Source: Phyllobacterium sp. 628
GTDB lineage: Bacteria; Pseudomonadota; Alphaproteobacteria; Rhizobiales; Rhizobiaceae
Assembly (NCBI RefSeq): GCF_014189505.1
Contig: NZ_CP050301.1
Coordinates: 503,501 to 567,500, forward strand
Reading direction: 5' to 3'
DNA: 64,000 nt
Part shown: positions 10,922 to 19,814 of the stretch, piece by piece
Layout: the number at the start of each line of letters is the position of its first letter
How positions within the stretch are numbered: position 1 is the stretch's first letter
Translations under genes and position numbers: made by a program
Notes under the pieces: generated by a model
Seen by the model: the letters and a program-made list of their open reading frames with translations, nothing else
What the model was told of the DNA's origin: nothing
Database searches by the model: none

Positions 10922-11622
10922 GCGGTTTTCTTCAGCTCCGGCGCATTCTCGTCGGCTTCAATCAGGCCGGAACGGACGCGGATTTCGCGGTCGCAACGCG
11001 CCGACAATGCCGGATCATGTGTCACCAGCACCAGCGTTAGACCCAATTCCTTCTGCTTGTGAAACAAAAGGTCCGCAATCTGACGTCCTGTTGTCGTATC
11101 GAGATTGCCCGTCGGTTCATCGGCGATAAGGATTTTCGGTGACGGAGCCAAAGCACGGGCAATCGCCACACGCTGCTGTTCGCCGCCCGACAGTTCACCG
11201 GGATAATGTGTCACCCGGTCCGCCAGCCCGACCGCCGCAAGCTCGCGCTCGGCAATGGCAAAGGCATCTGGATTGCCCGCCAGTTCCAGCGGAACGGCAA
11301 CATTTTCCAGCGCGGTCATATTGGGAATAAGATGAAAGGATTGAAACACAATACCGATATTCTTGCCGCGAAAAGCCGCCGTCGCGTCCTCGCTCATGGT
11401 TTCAAGTTTCGCGCCTGCGATTTCAACCGAACCGGAATCGATACCCTCAAGCCCCGCAAGCACCATGAGCAGAGTTGATTTCCCCGAGCCTGACGGACCG
11501 ACAATTCCGACCGACTGCCCGGCATTGATGGCAAGGGATATGCCCTTGAGCACGTGTACCGACGACGCGCCCGAGCCCAGTGTCAACTCAATGTGATCGA
11601 GCTTGATGACGGATTTAGTCAC
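10918..11622 (-). CDS. ABC transporter ATP-binding protein, YbbA type
   Basis: 234-residue ATPase of the MacB/LolD/YbbA class. Walker A is GPSGSGKST (about 41-49), Q-loop [16 protein letters not shown], signature [15 protein letters not shown], Walker [13 protein letters not shown] and H-loop VTHD. Upstream partner of the YbbP permease, with an ATGA overlap. Divergent from tesA across 69 bp. Confidence 0.93.
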   Translation of the reverse strand: MTKSVIKLDHIELTLGSGASSVHVLKGISLAINAGQSVGIVGPSGSGKSTLLMVLAGLEGIDSGSVEIAGAKLETMSEDATAAFRGKNIGIVFQSFHLIPNMTALENVAVPLELAGNPDAFAIAERELAAVGLADRVTHYPGELSGGEQQRVAIARALAPSPKILIADEPTGNLDTTTGRQIADLLFHKQKELGLTLVLVTHDPALSARCDREIRVRSGLIEADENAPELKKTA

Positions 11623-11691
11623 AAAACGGTTCCTTTACGCTATTGTTGACACTGACTTAAGTCGCATCCGGTCAGATATGGGTACCCGAAG
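11623..11691. promoter_or_regulatory. Divergent ybbA / tesA control region with palindrome
   Basis: Contains TTGAC(A) at 11646-11651 overlapping into a perfect 10-bp palindrome GACTTAAGTC (11654-11663). The palindrome could be an operator for both directions; no specific regulator is recognised. Confidence 0.35.
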
Positions 11692-12387
11692 ATGATATTC
11701 AAACCATTCATAAAAATGATCGTGTCGCTCGGCCTTGTTGCCCTGCCCTCTCTCGCTCTGGCCAATCAAAATGCTGTGTCCGGGCATCCGCTTGCAGTCG
11801 TTGGCTTTGGCGACAGCCTGATGTCAGGCTTTGAACTTCCCGTGCAGGACTCCTTCACCGCGCAGCTGGAAAAATCCTTGAAAGACAAAGGCGTGGAGAT
11901 TGCAATCGCCAATGCCGGTGTCGCGGGCGATACAACCACCGGCGGCTTGGCCCGTCTCGACTGGTCCGTGCCGGATGGCACCGATCTCGTTATCCTTGAA
12001 CTCGGCGCCAATGATGCCTTGCGCGGGATTTCGCCTGAGATCAGCGAGAAGAATCTCGCCGAGATGATCGACAAATTGCAGAAGCGCAAGATTCAGGTGA
12101 TTCTCGCCGGCATGCTTGCACCGCCGAATATGGGCGGCGATTATGAGCAGAAGTTCAACGCGATTTTCCCCGATCTTGCCAAGAAATATGATGTGCCGCT
12201 CTATCCGTTCTTCATGGATGGCGTTGCCGCTGACACATCCCTGCTGCAAGCGGATGGCATGCACCCGACAACGCAAGGTGTCGCCGTTATGGTGAAAGGC
12301 TTCATGCCGATCATGCAGAAGACCATCAAGCAGCCTACGCTCACTTCGGATACATCCGATTCCACGGATACCGATACCGGGCAGTAA
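11692..12387 (+). CDS. tesA: Arylesterase / thioesterase TesA-like (SGNH hydrolase)
   Basis: 231-residue secreted SGNH-family hydrolase (E. coli TesA: thioesterase I / lysophospholipase L1). Signal peptide about 1-25 (ends SLALA-NQ). Nucleophile Ser42 is in GFGDSLMSG, the GxND block is ELGANDALRG, and the catalytic Asp188/His191 are in DGMHPT. The C-terminus carries a short Thr/Ser/Asp-rich tail. Divergent from the ybbAP transporter genes, the same arrangement as in E. coli. Confidence 0.93.
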   Translation: MIFKPFIKMIVSLGLVALPSLALANQNAVSGHPLAVVGFGDSLMSGFELPVQDSFTAQLEKSLKDKGVEIAIANAGVAGDTTTGGLARLDWSVPDGTDLVILELGANDALRGISPEISEKNLAEMIDKLQKRKIQVILAGMLAPPNMGGDYEQKFNAIFPDLAKKYDVPLYPFFMDGVAADTSLLQADGMHPTTQGVAVMVKGFMPIMQKTIKQPTLTSDTSDSTDTDTGQ

Positions 12388-12392
12388 GCTAT

Positions 12393-12420
12393 AGAGCCCG
12401 GGACAAGACCAGCCCCGGGC
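12393..12420 (+). terminator. Possible terminator after tesA
   Basis: GCCCGGG / CCCGGGC stem soon after the tesA stop, followed only by CTATTT; a weak U-tract. Confidence 0.4.
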
Positions 12421-12600
12421 CTATTTGAATCGGTGAATGGCTCTTAACATCAAGGGCAACCCCTTCATATTGCTGTCATCAATACACCACATGTAGCGTG
12501 TCTTAATTGTCGCGGCGCAAAAGAATGTGAAATTGCGCCTTGCTCTTGGACTCATTCAATGATTCCCTGAGGTTACAACTCGATTCGGGGAGGATGCTTT

Positions 12601-13194
12601 ATGCCGCGTCTCTTTACTGCCCTCGAGATCCCGAGGGATGCTGCTCTCTCACTGTCGCTCTTGCGCGGTGGTCTGCCAGGCGCCCGATGGATCGATGTTG
12701 AAAACTATCACATCACATTGCGCTTCTTCGGTGATGTCGAAGGCCACGTGGCCGACGAGATAGCCAATGCGCTCGATCGCATCCGGCGGCCTGAATTTTC
12801 TTTGCAGTTGTCCGGTGTCAACGCGTTCGGATCAAAGAAACCCCACAGCATTTTCGCTGCGGTTTCACCTTCACCCGACATTCAGGCGCTGCATGCGGAA
12901 ATTGAACGGATCGCCCAGCGGCTGATGCTTCCGGCTGATCCGCGCAAATTCACGCCGCACGTTACGCTGGCGCGGCTGCGCAATGCCCGCAATGAAGAGG
13001 TGGCGCACTATCTCGCGTCGCGCGGTAATTTTTGGACAACACCCTTCACCATTGGCCGCTTCGTCCTGATGTCATCACGCGACTCCGTCGGCGGTGGCCC
13101 TTATATTGTTGAAGAAGCCTGGCCACTCGAAGCACCGCGGCTTACTCAAAACCGGTTTGAAAGGCCTTTGGAAGCCTTGAGGACCATAAGGTAA
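12601..13194 (+). CDS. thpR: RNA 2',3'-cyclic phosphodiesterase (2H family)
   Basis: 197-residue 2H phosphoesterase that opens 2',3'-cyclic phosphates on RNA ends. The two catalytic HxT motifs are His37-Ile-Thr (NYHITLRFFGD) and His120-Val-Thr (PHVTLARL). GGGAGG lies about 8 bases before the ATG. The last 49 bp overlap, in antisense, the 3' end of the convergent phosphatase gene; the thpR stop at 13192-13194 lies inside that gene. Confidence 0.93.
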   Translation: MPRLFTALEIPRDAALSLSLLRGGLPGARWIDVENYHITLRFFGDVEGHVADEIANALDRIRRPEFSLQLSGVNAFGSKKPHSIFAAVSPSPDIQALHAEIERIAQRLMLPADPRKFTPHVTLARLRNARNEEVAHYLASRGNFWTTPFTIGRFVLMSSRDSVGGGPYIVEEAWPLEAPRLTQNRFERPLEALRTIR

Positions 13195-13616
13195 ACCCGT
13201 TCAAAATCTGCCCCGGTGCCGTAATAGGGATCGGGGATCTGGTTATTCTCACCCAATGCGACAGCGCTGAACAGACCGGTTTCCGCTGTTGCGTTTGGTG
13301 GACGCCGCGCTTCGATCGCTGCAACATTGGCGCGGTCCATACCGAGGATTAGATCGAAATGCACGAAATCTTCGGCCTTGAGCTGTCGGCAACGCTGGCC
13401 TGAAATATCGATCCCGTATCGTCCCGCCACTGCGATCGAACGTTCATCCGGCGCTTCGCCGGTGTGATAGCCGTTGGTTCCGGCGGAATCGATCACAACA
13501 CCGTGCGCTTTCCCCTGTTCTTCCAGCACGAACTTGAAGACGCCTTCCGCCAGCGGCGAGCGGCAGATATTGCCCAGACAGACAAAAAGTACGGAGCGGA
13601 GCGGGTGGGTTTTCAT
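13146..13616 (-). CDS. Low-molecular-weight protein-tyrosine phosphatase
   Basis: 156-residue LMW-PTP. The P-loop C-x5-R is Cys13...Arg19 in VCLGNICRSP and the general-acid Asp is in IPDPYYG. I chose MKTHPLRS at 13616; longer frames to 13646 or 13667 are possible but no start has a good ribosome-binding site. Its 3' end overlaps thpR by 49 bp. It is divergent from phhB. Confidence 0.9.
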   Translation of the reverse strand: MKTHPLRSVLFVCLGNICRSPLAEGVFKFVLEEQGKAHGVVIDSAGTNGYHTGEAPDERSIAVAGRYGIDISGQRCRQLKAEDFVHFDLILGMDRANVAAIEARRPPNATAETGLFSAVALGENNQIPDPYYGTGADFERVYLMVLKASKGLSNRF

Positions 13617-13670
13617 GGATCGTTGCACTATGGTTGGTGAAGACATCGAACGTATATGAGGAAACACACC

Positions 13671-13967
13671 ATGGCACGCAACCGCTTAAATGCCGGCGAA
13701 CTTGACACGGCGTTGCAGGAACTCTCCGGCTGGTCAAAGACGGAGGGCCGCGAAGCCATCAGCAAGACCTTCAAATTCAAGGACTTCAATGCTGCTTTCG
13801 GCTTCATGACCCGCGCAGCACTGGTTGCCGAAAAAATGGATCACCACCCGGAATGGTTCAATGTCTATAACCGTGTTGAGGTCACTCTCACCACCCATGA
13901 TGCCGATGGCATCACCGAACTCGACATCAAACTGGCCAGAACAATGAACGGTTTTGCCGCCGCTTGA
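13671..13967 (+). CDS. phhB: Pterin-4a-carbinolamine dehydratase
   Basis: 98-residue PCD/DCoH-family enzyme that dehydrates 4a-hydroxytetrahydrobiopterin during pterin recycling for aromatic amino-acid hydroxylases. The signature [HHPEW] is at residues 58-62 ([12 protein letters not shown]) and a third His is at 76 (TTHDADGIT). GAGGA 8 bases before the ATG fixes the start at 13671. Confidence 0.94.
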   Translation: MARNRLNAGELDTALQELSGWSKTEGREAISKTFKFKDFNAAFGFMTRAALVAEKMDHHPEWFNVYNRVEVTLTTHDADGITELDIKLARTMNGFAAA

Positions 13968-14044
13968 CGATTATCTTGGCCAAACTCTTGTAGCACTCCC
14001 CGCCCCTTCCCATGTTTTGCGTGAACAACTCCGAAGGAAAAGGA

Positions 14045-14425
14045 ATGAACGACGTCAAGATTGGTGAAATTCTGCGACCGGGCAGCGGCTATGAACAGCG
14101 CTCCCGCGAGGAAACCGTGCGTGCACGGTTCTGGAAGACCGCACGCAAGGCTGCCAAGTCGATCCCTTTTCTCGATGAGGTTATTGCCGGCTATTATTGC
14201 GCCCTCGACCCCGCAACACCCATGCGGGTGCGCGGTACGCTTCTGGCTGCGCTGGCCTATTTCGTCCTGCCGCTGGACATCATTCCGGACTTTATTCTTG
14301 GTCTGGGTTTTACCGACGACGTTGCCGTTCTGATGGCGGCGCTCAGTGCCGTTCGCAACCACATAACGCCCGCCCATCGTGAGGCGGCAAAGAAAGCCGT
14401 TGCGGACATCGACCGGGAACATTGA
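14045..14425 (+). CDS. YkvA family (DUF1232) membrane protein
   Basis: 126-residue protein of the YkvA/DUF1232 family with one or two membrane helices. The defining motif is PLDIIPDFILGLGFTDDVAVLMAAL. Function is not established. AAGGA lies 6 bases before the ATG at 14045. Follows phhB by 77 bp and may be cotranscribed. Confidence 0.88.
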   Translation: MNDVKIGEILRPGSGYEQRSREETVRARFWKTARKAAKSIPFLDEVIAGYYCALDPATPMRVRGTLLAALAYFVLPLDIIPDFILGLGFTDDVAVLMAALSAVRNHITPAHREAAKKAVADIDREH

Positions 14426-14712
14426 GCCTTAAAAGCGCAAAACTGAGCGTATTGGCCGATGTTTTTGCATCACATCCCTGTGATGGCGTGAAATGTCAAA
14501 GTCTCGCCGCTTTTATTCCGCTGGAGTGACGCCGTCGTATTTTGCATGAACGAAGTGATCTTCTGGCTTATAAAATCGCTTTTTTGACCCTGTCTTCACC
14601 GTTTGGTAACCCAGATTAAGTCAAATTAAGAGAAAGCGAACTGGACAATAGGGCTCAATGGCCATTGCCGGTTCATGAGTTATGAAGTGAACGTAAAAAA
14701 CTGGTAGGTAAC
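14426..14712 (+). promoter_or_regulatory. ialB upstream region with an inverted repeat
   Basis: A 287-bp gap. It holds CATCACA-TCCC-TGTGATG (about 14471-14488), an inverted repeat resembling a cAMP/Fnr-type operator or a small hairpin without a U-tract, and AT-rich stretches at 14570-14590 and 14615-14635 where the ialB promoter probably lies. No ORF or RNA gene seen. Confidence 0.4.
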
Positions 14713-15216
14713 ATGTTTGGAAAATCAATCGTAGCGACCTCTGTGCTCATGCTTGGGCTGACAGGGACGGCTCTTGCCCAGACCCCGAGTCAGATCAGCC
14801 AGTTCAACGCCTGGGGTGCTTACAGCTATCAGCAGGGCAAGGGCAAAGTTTGCTACGTCCTGTCCGTTCCGGTCGACAAGCAGCCAGCGAAACTCGATCA
14901 CGGCGACAATTTCTTCATGGTCAGCCAGAAGCCGGGTCAGAATGTCAGCTTCGAGCCGCAGTTCAAGGCCGGTTATGACCTGCAGGCCAATTCCAAGGTT
15001 ATGGTGACCATCGACGCGCGCACTTTCTCCATGTTCACCAATGGCAGCCATGGCTGGATGGAAAACGCCGCCGAAGAGCCGCAACTGGTTGCGGCCCTGC
15101 GCAGTGGCCACAACATGTCCATCAAGGCGGTTTCCAAGCGCGGCACTCCGACGAGCTACACCTATTCACTCAAAGGCGTATCGGCTGCACTCAAGGCTAT
15201 CGCCACCTGCAAATAA
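14713..15216 (+). CDS. Invasion-associated locus B (IalB) family protein
   Basis: 167-residue exported protein: signal peptide about 1-22 (GTALA-QTPS), then the IalB domain with QFNAWGAYSYQQGKGKVCYVLS and a Cys at the C-terminus (ATCK) that probably pairs with the Cys in KVCYVL. IalB of Bartonella is linked to erythrocyte invasion, but the family is widespread in free-living Hyphomicrobiales. A terminator follows directly, so it is probably monocistronic. Confidence 0.9.
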   Translation: MFGKSIVATSVLMLGLTGTALAQTPSQISQFNAWGAYSYQQGKGKVCYVLSVPVDKQPAKLDHGDNFFMVSQKPGQNVSFEPQFKAGYDLQANSKVMVTIDARTFSMFTNGSHGWMENAAEEPQLVAALRSGHNMSIKAVSKRGTPTSYTYSLKGVSAALKAIATCK

Positions 15217-15240
15217 TCCTGTCAAACCCATTTTGTTCAA

Positions 15241-15269
15241 AAGGCCGGATCACCGATCCGGCCTTTTTG
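15241..15269 (+). terminator. Intrinsic terminator of the ialB-like gene
   Basis: AGGCCGGAT / ATCCGGCCT stem, 5-base loop, then TTTTTG. Confidence 0.93.
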
Positions 15270-15339
15270 TTTGCGGAGGTGACGGAACCACCAGAACGTG
15301 ATATGAGCCGCGCTTCACGAAAGAATGTTAGAAAATCCG

Positions 15340-16575
15340 ATGTCCGCTTTGCCTGAGACCCAGTCCTTCGCCCGGGATAAATCCCGTGACGCCATGCTCG
15401 CTGCCATGAATGGCAAGCCGACGCTGATCGGCCTGTCGCGCACAGAGATGGGCGAAGCCTTGATTGAAATCGGTGTAGCCGAGCGCCAGGTCAAAATGCG
15501 TGTGGCCCAGCTCTGGCATTGGCTCTATGTGCGCGGCGTCTCCGATTTTGCCGACATGCTCAACATTTCCCGCGATATGCGCGAACTGCTCGAGCGGCAT
15601 TTCACCATCGCCCGTCCGGAAATCGTCGATGAACAGATTTCCAGTGACGGCACCCGCAAATGGCTGTTCCGCTTTCCGCCGCGTGGCGCCGGCCGTCCTG
15701 TCGAGATCGAAACCGTCTATATTCCCGAAGAGGGCCGCGGCACCCTGTGCATTTCCAGCCAGGTCGGCTGCACCCTCACCTGCTCGTTCTGTCATACGGG
15801 CACGCAGAAGCTGGTGCGCAACCTGACCGCTGAGGAAATCCTCTCGCAGCTCTTGATTGCGCGGGACCGGCTGGGCGATTTCCCCGACCGCAATACGCCC
15901 GATGGTGCCATCGTTCCTGCTGAAGGCCGCAAGGTCTCCAACATCGTCATGATGGGCATGGGCGAACCGCTCTACAATTTCGAAAATGTGAAGAAAGCGC
16001 TGCTGATTGCCTCCGATGGCGATGGCCTTTCCCTATCGAAGCGCCGCATTACCCTGTCGACCTCAGGCGTTGTGCCGGAGATTTACCGGGCGGGCGAGGA
16101 AATCGGCGTCATGCTGGCCATTTCGCTGCACGCGGTGAATGATGATCTGCGCGATATGCTGGTACCGATCAACAAGAAGTATCCGCTGAAGGACTTGTTG
16201 GATGCCTGCCGCGCCTATCCAAGCCTGTCCAACGCCAAGCGCATCACCTTTGAATATGTGATGCTCAAGGGCGTCAACGATTCCCTTGATGATGCCAAGG
16301 AACTGGTGCGCATGCTGCGTGGCATTCCAGCCAAAATCAATCTTATCCCGTTCAATCCATGGCCTGGTGTCAACTATCAGTGCTCGGATTGGGAACAGAT
16401 TGAGAAGTTCGCCGATTACGTCAACAATGCCGGTTACGCCTCGCCGATCCGCACACCGCGCGGCCGCGATATTCTGGCAGCCTGTGGTCAGCTGAAGTCG
16501 GAGTCGGAACGCATGAAGAAGACCGACCGTTTGGCATTCGAGGCGGCCATGATCGCCGGGCATGGCGAAGATTGA
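15340..16575 (+). CDS. rlmN: 23S rRNA (A2503-C2) / tRNA (A37-C2) methyltransferase
   Basis: Radical-SAM methyltransferase of 411 residues that adds a C2 methyl group to A2503 of 23S rRNA. The [4Fe-4S] cluster cysteines are Cys144, Cys148 and Cys151 ([12 protein letters not shown]); the catalytic mechanism also uses a C-terminal Cys, here in [20 protein letters not shown] was chosen because it gives the usual distance to the LIGLSRTEM motif; a start 5 codons upstream is possible. The following gene starts within its stop codon. Confidence 0.95.
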   Translation: MSALPETQSFARDKSRDAMLAAMNGKPTLIGLSRTEMGEALIEIGVAERQVKMRVAQLWHWLYVRGVSDFADMLNISRDMRELLERHFTIARPEIVDEQISSDGTRKWLFRFPPRGAGRPVEIETVYIPEEGRGTLCISSQVGCTLTCSFCHTGTQKLVRNLTAEEILSQLLIARDRLGDFPDRNTPDGAIVPAEGRKVSNIVMMGMGEPLYNFENVKKALLIASDGDGLSLSKRRITLSTSGVVPEIYRAGEEIGVMLAISLHAVNDDLRDMLVPINKKYPLKDLLDACRAYPSLSNAKRITFEYVMLKGVNDSLDDAKELVRMLRGIPAKINLIPFNPWPGVNYQCSDWEQIEKFADYVNNAGYASPIRTPRGRDILAACGQLKSESERMKKTDRLAFEAAMIAGHGED

Positions 16576-17009
16576 GCCAGTTCGTCCTCTATCTCGTCCG
16601 CTTCGCCCTGATCGTTTTCGGTTTCGTCTGCGCTATTTTTGCGGCATCGCTGTTTCTCAACCTGCTGCTGCTTGGCAGTTCGGAAATGGTCGGCAGTGAC
16701 GGCCCGTTTCTCTACATGACCATTCCGGTATTTGCCTTGGCGATAGGTAACAGCGTTTTCATTCCGTCCTGTATTCTCATCGTCTTTGCCGAACTGACGG
16801 CATGGCGCGACTGGCTGTTCTACACGCTCGGCGGTGCCGCTAGTGCCGTCGTTGTCATCGTCTGGAAATGGCGGCCGCAGACCGAGGACATTGATACATT
16901 CGCAGCCATTCTCGCGACCGGCGTTGTCGGCGGATTTGTCTACTGGCTGGTTTCCGGCCGCAGCGCGGGGCTCATCATGCCGCCCCGCCCCACGGATCCC
17001 CGCGTCTGA
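16572..17009 (+). CDS. Conserved membrane protein of unknown function
   Basis: 145 residues with four predicted membrane helices (about 5-33, 46-72, 78-100, 112-130) and a short proline-rich tail. It starts with TTG overlapping the rlmN stop (TTGA), so translation is probably coupled to rlmN. I recognise no named family. Confidence 0.8.
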   Translation: MSQFVLYLVRFALIVFGFVCAIFAASLFLNLLLLGSSEMVGSDGPFLYMTIPVFALAIGNSVFIPSCILIVFAELTAWRDWLFYTLGGAASAVVVIVWKWRPQTEDIDTFAAILATGVVGGFVYWLVSGRSAGLIMPPRPTDPRV

Positions 17010-17017
17010 ACTCTTAC

Positions 17018-17659
17018 CTATTTAGCCTGTGCCATCAGGATTTTTGCAGCAAAGGCTGAAAACACACCCGCAAACAACCAGTCTGTCACGCGCGTTACTG
17101 TCGGGTTCTTCTTCAAAAGCCCGGCGAAACGGTCGGCCGCCAGAATCATTGGCGTCACCACTGGCAATGACAGCGGAATGAACAGCAGACCAAGGAAAAA
17201 CAGCTTGCCCGGCGCATGCGGATCGCTAGCCGACACGAATTGCGGCAGGAACGTCATGAAGAACAGGATGATCTTGGGGTTGAGCAGATTGATACCGATA
17301 CCCGTCAACCAGTTTTGAAACAGCGTGTGCGACTGCCCGCTCTTCTTTTCCGGCGAAAAAGCCGATCCCTTGCGGATGGCCTGAAACGCCAGCCAAACAA
17401 GGTAGCCCGCGCCGACAATCTTCAGTGCGAGAAAAGCACTGGGCGACGCAATGATCAACGCCGACAAGCCAAGCGCGACCATTGTGGTATGCACCACGAT
17501 ACCGCAATTGGCACCCCCGAGACAGGCAAACCCTGCCGCCTTGCCTTCAGACAACGCCCGGCCGACAAACAGCGTCATGTCGGGCCCCGGCGTGATCGAC
17601 AGCACAAAGGTTGCGATGGCAAATTGCAGAATGATCGGCCATTCCGGAATGAAGGTCAT
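17018..17659 (-). CDS. LysE/RhtB family amino-acid exporter
   Basis: 213-residue inner-membrane exporter with six helices. The family N-terminal motif is SITPGPDMTLFVGRALSEG; later GAGYLVWLAFQAIR and NLLNPKIILFFMTFLPQFV are typical of RhtB-type homoserine/threonine exporters. The ATG at 17659 has GGAG 7 bases upstream; an ATG 4 codons earlier is possible. The LysR gene upstream on the same strand may regulate it (inference). Confidence 0.92.
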   Translation of the reverse strand: MTFIPEWPIILQFAIATFVLSITPGPDMTLFVGRALSEGKAAGFACLGGANCGIVVHTTMVALGLSALIIASPSAFLALKIVGAGYLVWLAFQAIRKGSAFSPEKKSGQSHTLFQNWLTGIGINLLNPKIILFFMTFLPQFVSASDPHAPGKLFFLGLLFIPLSLPVVTPMILAADRFAGLLKKNPTVTRVTDWLFAGVFSAFAAKILMAQAK

Positions 17660-17750
17660 GATATGCTCCATAAAAACGTGCGGAAGCTAACGCGGAAGCT
17701 TGGTTTTTACCACCCGATTTTACGACACCCGATCAATTTACTGACCGCTG

Positions 17751-18686
17751 CTACTGCGAAGGCTCGGTACTGACCTGATACGCCGGAAGCATCCGCTGCA
17801 CGAGGCTGCGCAATTGCGCCACTGCCGGTGCCGGATGGGTCTGCCGCATTGCCAGCAGCAGCGGCGCCACCAGCTTGGAACTGCCAGCAACAGCCCGATA
17901 GACAATGTCCTCGCCGCCAAGCCGTTGCATCGATGCCGGGACCAGCGAAATTCCGAAGCCCGCCGCCACCAGACTGAGTGTTGCAGTGAGCCGGGGCGCC
18001 TCCTGCGTCACACGCGGGCTGAATCCAGCCTCACGGCATGCCATAACGATCGTATCGTAGAGCCCCGGACCGGCGGTGCGGCGGTAAAGGATAAACGGCT
18101 CCATCGCCAGTTCCGTCAGCAGAAGGCGGGAAGCCGCCTTTTTGGCCAGCCGGTGGCCCACCGGCAGCGCAACCAGCATCGGCTCCTCCAACAGCGCATC
18201 GATGCGCAATCCCGGTGTACGGCCAACAGGAGAGCGAACAAACGCCGCGTCCAGCCGTTCATGCACCAGCCCTTCCACCAGTTCAGCCGTGCCAGCCTCC
18301 TCAAGGCTGACCTCCACGCCGGGCAGGCTTTCACGAAAGGCACGCAACACTTTGGGCACGAAAGGATGCAGGGCAGCCGAACTGGTAAACCCGATGGCAA
18401 GACTGCCTTCTTCGCCGCGCGCTGCCCGGTGAACCCTATCGGCAACCCCGTCCGCGCGCGCCAGTATGAGGCGCGCCTCGTCCAGCAGCACTTTTCCGGC
18501 CTCCGTCGGCCGCACACCGCGCGGCAGCCGATGCATAAGCAATACGCTGAGTTCGGCCTCAAGCCCCTGCAGCAGACGGGTCAGGGGTGGCTGTTGCATA
18601 CCCAGCCGTTCGGCAGCGCGGGTCACATGACCTTCTTCAGCAAGGGCTACAAAAGCGCGGAGGCGGCGCAAATCAATCACTGCCAT
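17751..18686 (-). CDS. LysR family transcriptional regulator
   Basis: 311 residues: N-terminal winged HTH (DLRRLRAFVALAEEGHVTRAAERLGMQQPPLTRLLQGLEAEL, about 4-48) and a periplasmic-binding-like effector domain (about 90-300). The HTH resembles the BenM/CatM type. A GTG two codons after the ATG has better spacing to the upstream GAGG. Divergent from tam; the 167-bp gap contains TACCTCAAAAGTATG just upstream of the start, a possible LysR site. Confidence 0.9.
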   Translation of the reverse strand: MAVIDLRRLRAFVALAEEGHVTRAAERLGMQQPPLTRLLQGLEAELSVLLMHRLPRGVRPTEAGKVLLDEARLILARADGVADRVHRAARGEEGSLAIGFTSSAALHPFVPKVLRAFRESLPGVEVSLEEAGTAELVEGLVHERLDAAFVRSPVGRTPGLRIDALLEEPMLVALPVGHRLAKKAASRLLLTELAMEPFILYRRTAGPGLYDTIVMACREAGFSPRVTQEAPRLTATLSLVAAGFGISLVPASMQRLGGEDIVYRAVAGSSKLVAPLLLAMRQTHPAPAVAQLRSLVQRMLPAYQVSTEPSQ

Positions 18687-18853
18687 ACCTCAAAAGTATG
18701 AAATCTACTAAAACCATGCATTGGCACTCATAGCGCTCCTGCCTTATTCTGCCAACACATTCTTCTCCGTCCAAGGTATCGCCCAATGCCCAGCAAACTA
18801 CCCTTCTCCGTTATTGCCAAGCCTGCTGATGTTCACCCTGAGGGAGAGAAATC

Positions 18854-19624
18854 ATGAGCTGGTCGGCCGAACAATATGTAAAATTCGAAGATGAACGCAC
18901 ACGTCCCGTGCGCGACCTGCTTGCAGCGGTTCCGGGTGTCTATGCACGCTCTGTCGTCGATATTGGTTGCGGCCCCGGCAATTCCACCGAAGTCCTGGTT
19001 GCGCGTTTCCCCAATGCCGTTGCCACCGGAATGGACAGCTCGGAAGACATGATCAAAGCTGCCCGCAAACGGCTTCCCGACGTGACCTTTGAAGTGGCTG
19101 ACATCGCCAGCTGGAATGCCAAGGGCCCGTATGATGTCATCCTTGCCAATGCCGTCATTCAATGGCTGCCGGATCACGCCACCCTTTTACCTTCCCTCGT
19201 CAGCCGGCTCGCCGTGGGCGGCAGCCTCGCCATCCAGATCCCCAACAATCTCGATCAACCCACGCACCGGTTGATGCGCGAGATCGCCGCGGACGGACCA
19301 TGGGCGGCCAAACTAACAGGATCCGCAGCTCGGCGAGCGCCGCGCCAGAGCGCGGAGTGGTATTATCGCACGCTTCGCCCGATTTCCGCCAAAACTGACG
19401 TCTGGCAGACAACCTATTACCATCCGCTGGCAGACGGCGCTGAGGGTGTGGTCGAGTGGCTCAAAGGTACTGGTCTGCGGCCTTTTCTCGATCCGCTGGA
19501 TGAGACCGAGCGCGCGGCCTTCCTCGAACGCTACACCAAAGCGGTGGCACAGGCCTATCCAGCCTTGCCGGATGGCACGGTCCTGCTCCCCTTCCCGCGC
19601 CTGTTCATGGTGGCCACACTTTAG
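18854..19624 (+). CDS. tam: Trans-aconitate 2-methyltransferase
   Basis: 256-residue SAM-dependent methyltransferase that methylates trans-aconitate, an inhibitor formed spontaneously from cis-aconitate. SAM motif I is VVDIGCGPGNS (34-44). Typical family features are the N-terminal MSWSAEQYVKFEDERTRP and NAVIQWLPDH. AGGGAGAGAAATC precedes the ATG. The last part (GTVLLPFPRLFMVAT) matches family members. Confidence 0.93.
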   Translation: MSWSAEQYVKFEDERTRPVRDLLAAVPGVYARSVVDIGCGPGNSTEVLVARFPNAVATGMDSSEDMIKAARKRLPDVTFEVADIASWNAKGPYDVILANAVIQWLPDHATLLPSLVSRLAVGGSLAIQIPNNLDQPTHRLMREIAADGPWAAKLTGSAARRAPRQSAEWYYRTLRPISAKTDVWQTTYYHPLADGAEGVVEWLKGTGLRPFLDPLDETERAAFLERYTKAVAQAYPALPDGTVLLPFPRLFMVATL

Positions 19625-19665
19625 GGACCGGGCGGACGTTCTTTAACCAAGCCGAAAATGCAGTG

Positions 19666-19681
19666 GCGGCCAATTGGCCGC
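19666..19681. other. Perfect 16-bp palindrome GCGGCCAATTGGCCGC
   Basis: Lies 42 bp after the tam stop in a 190-bp gap. Without a U-tract it is not a standard terminator; it could be an operator or an mRNA 3'-end hairpin. Confidence 0.4.
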
Positions 19682-19814
19682 TAATGTATTAATGCCACCA
19701 CTTCGCAGCCATAATTAAATACTTTTCTCCAGTCATTTGAAAAACCAGCGTTTGTAATGACGCTGCAATCATTAAGCGCCAGAACGGGCGCAGTTTTTAC
19801 TGCCAGAGAGTTGC

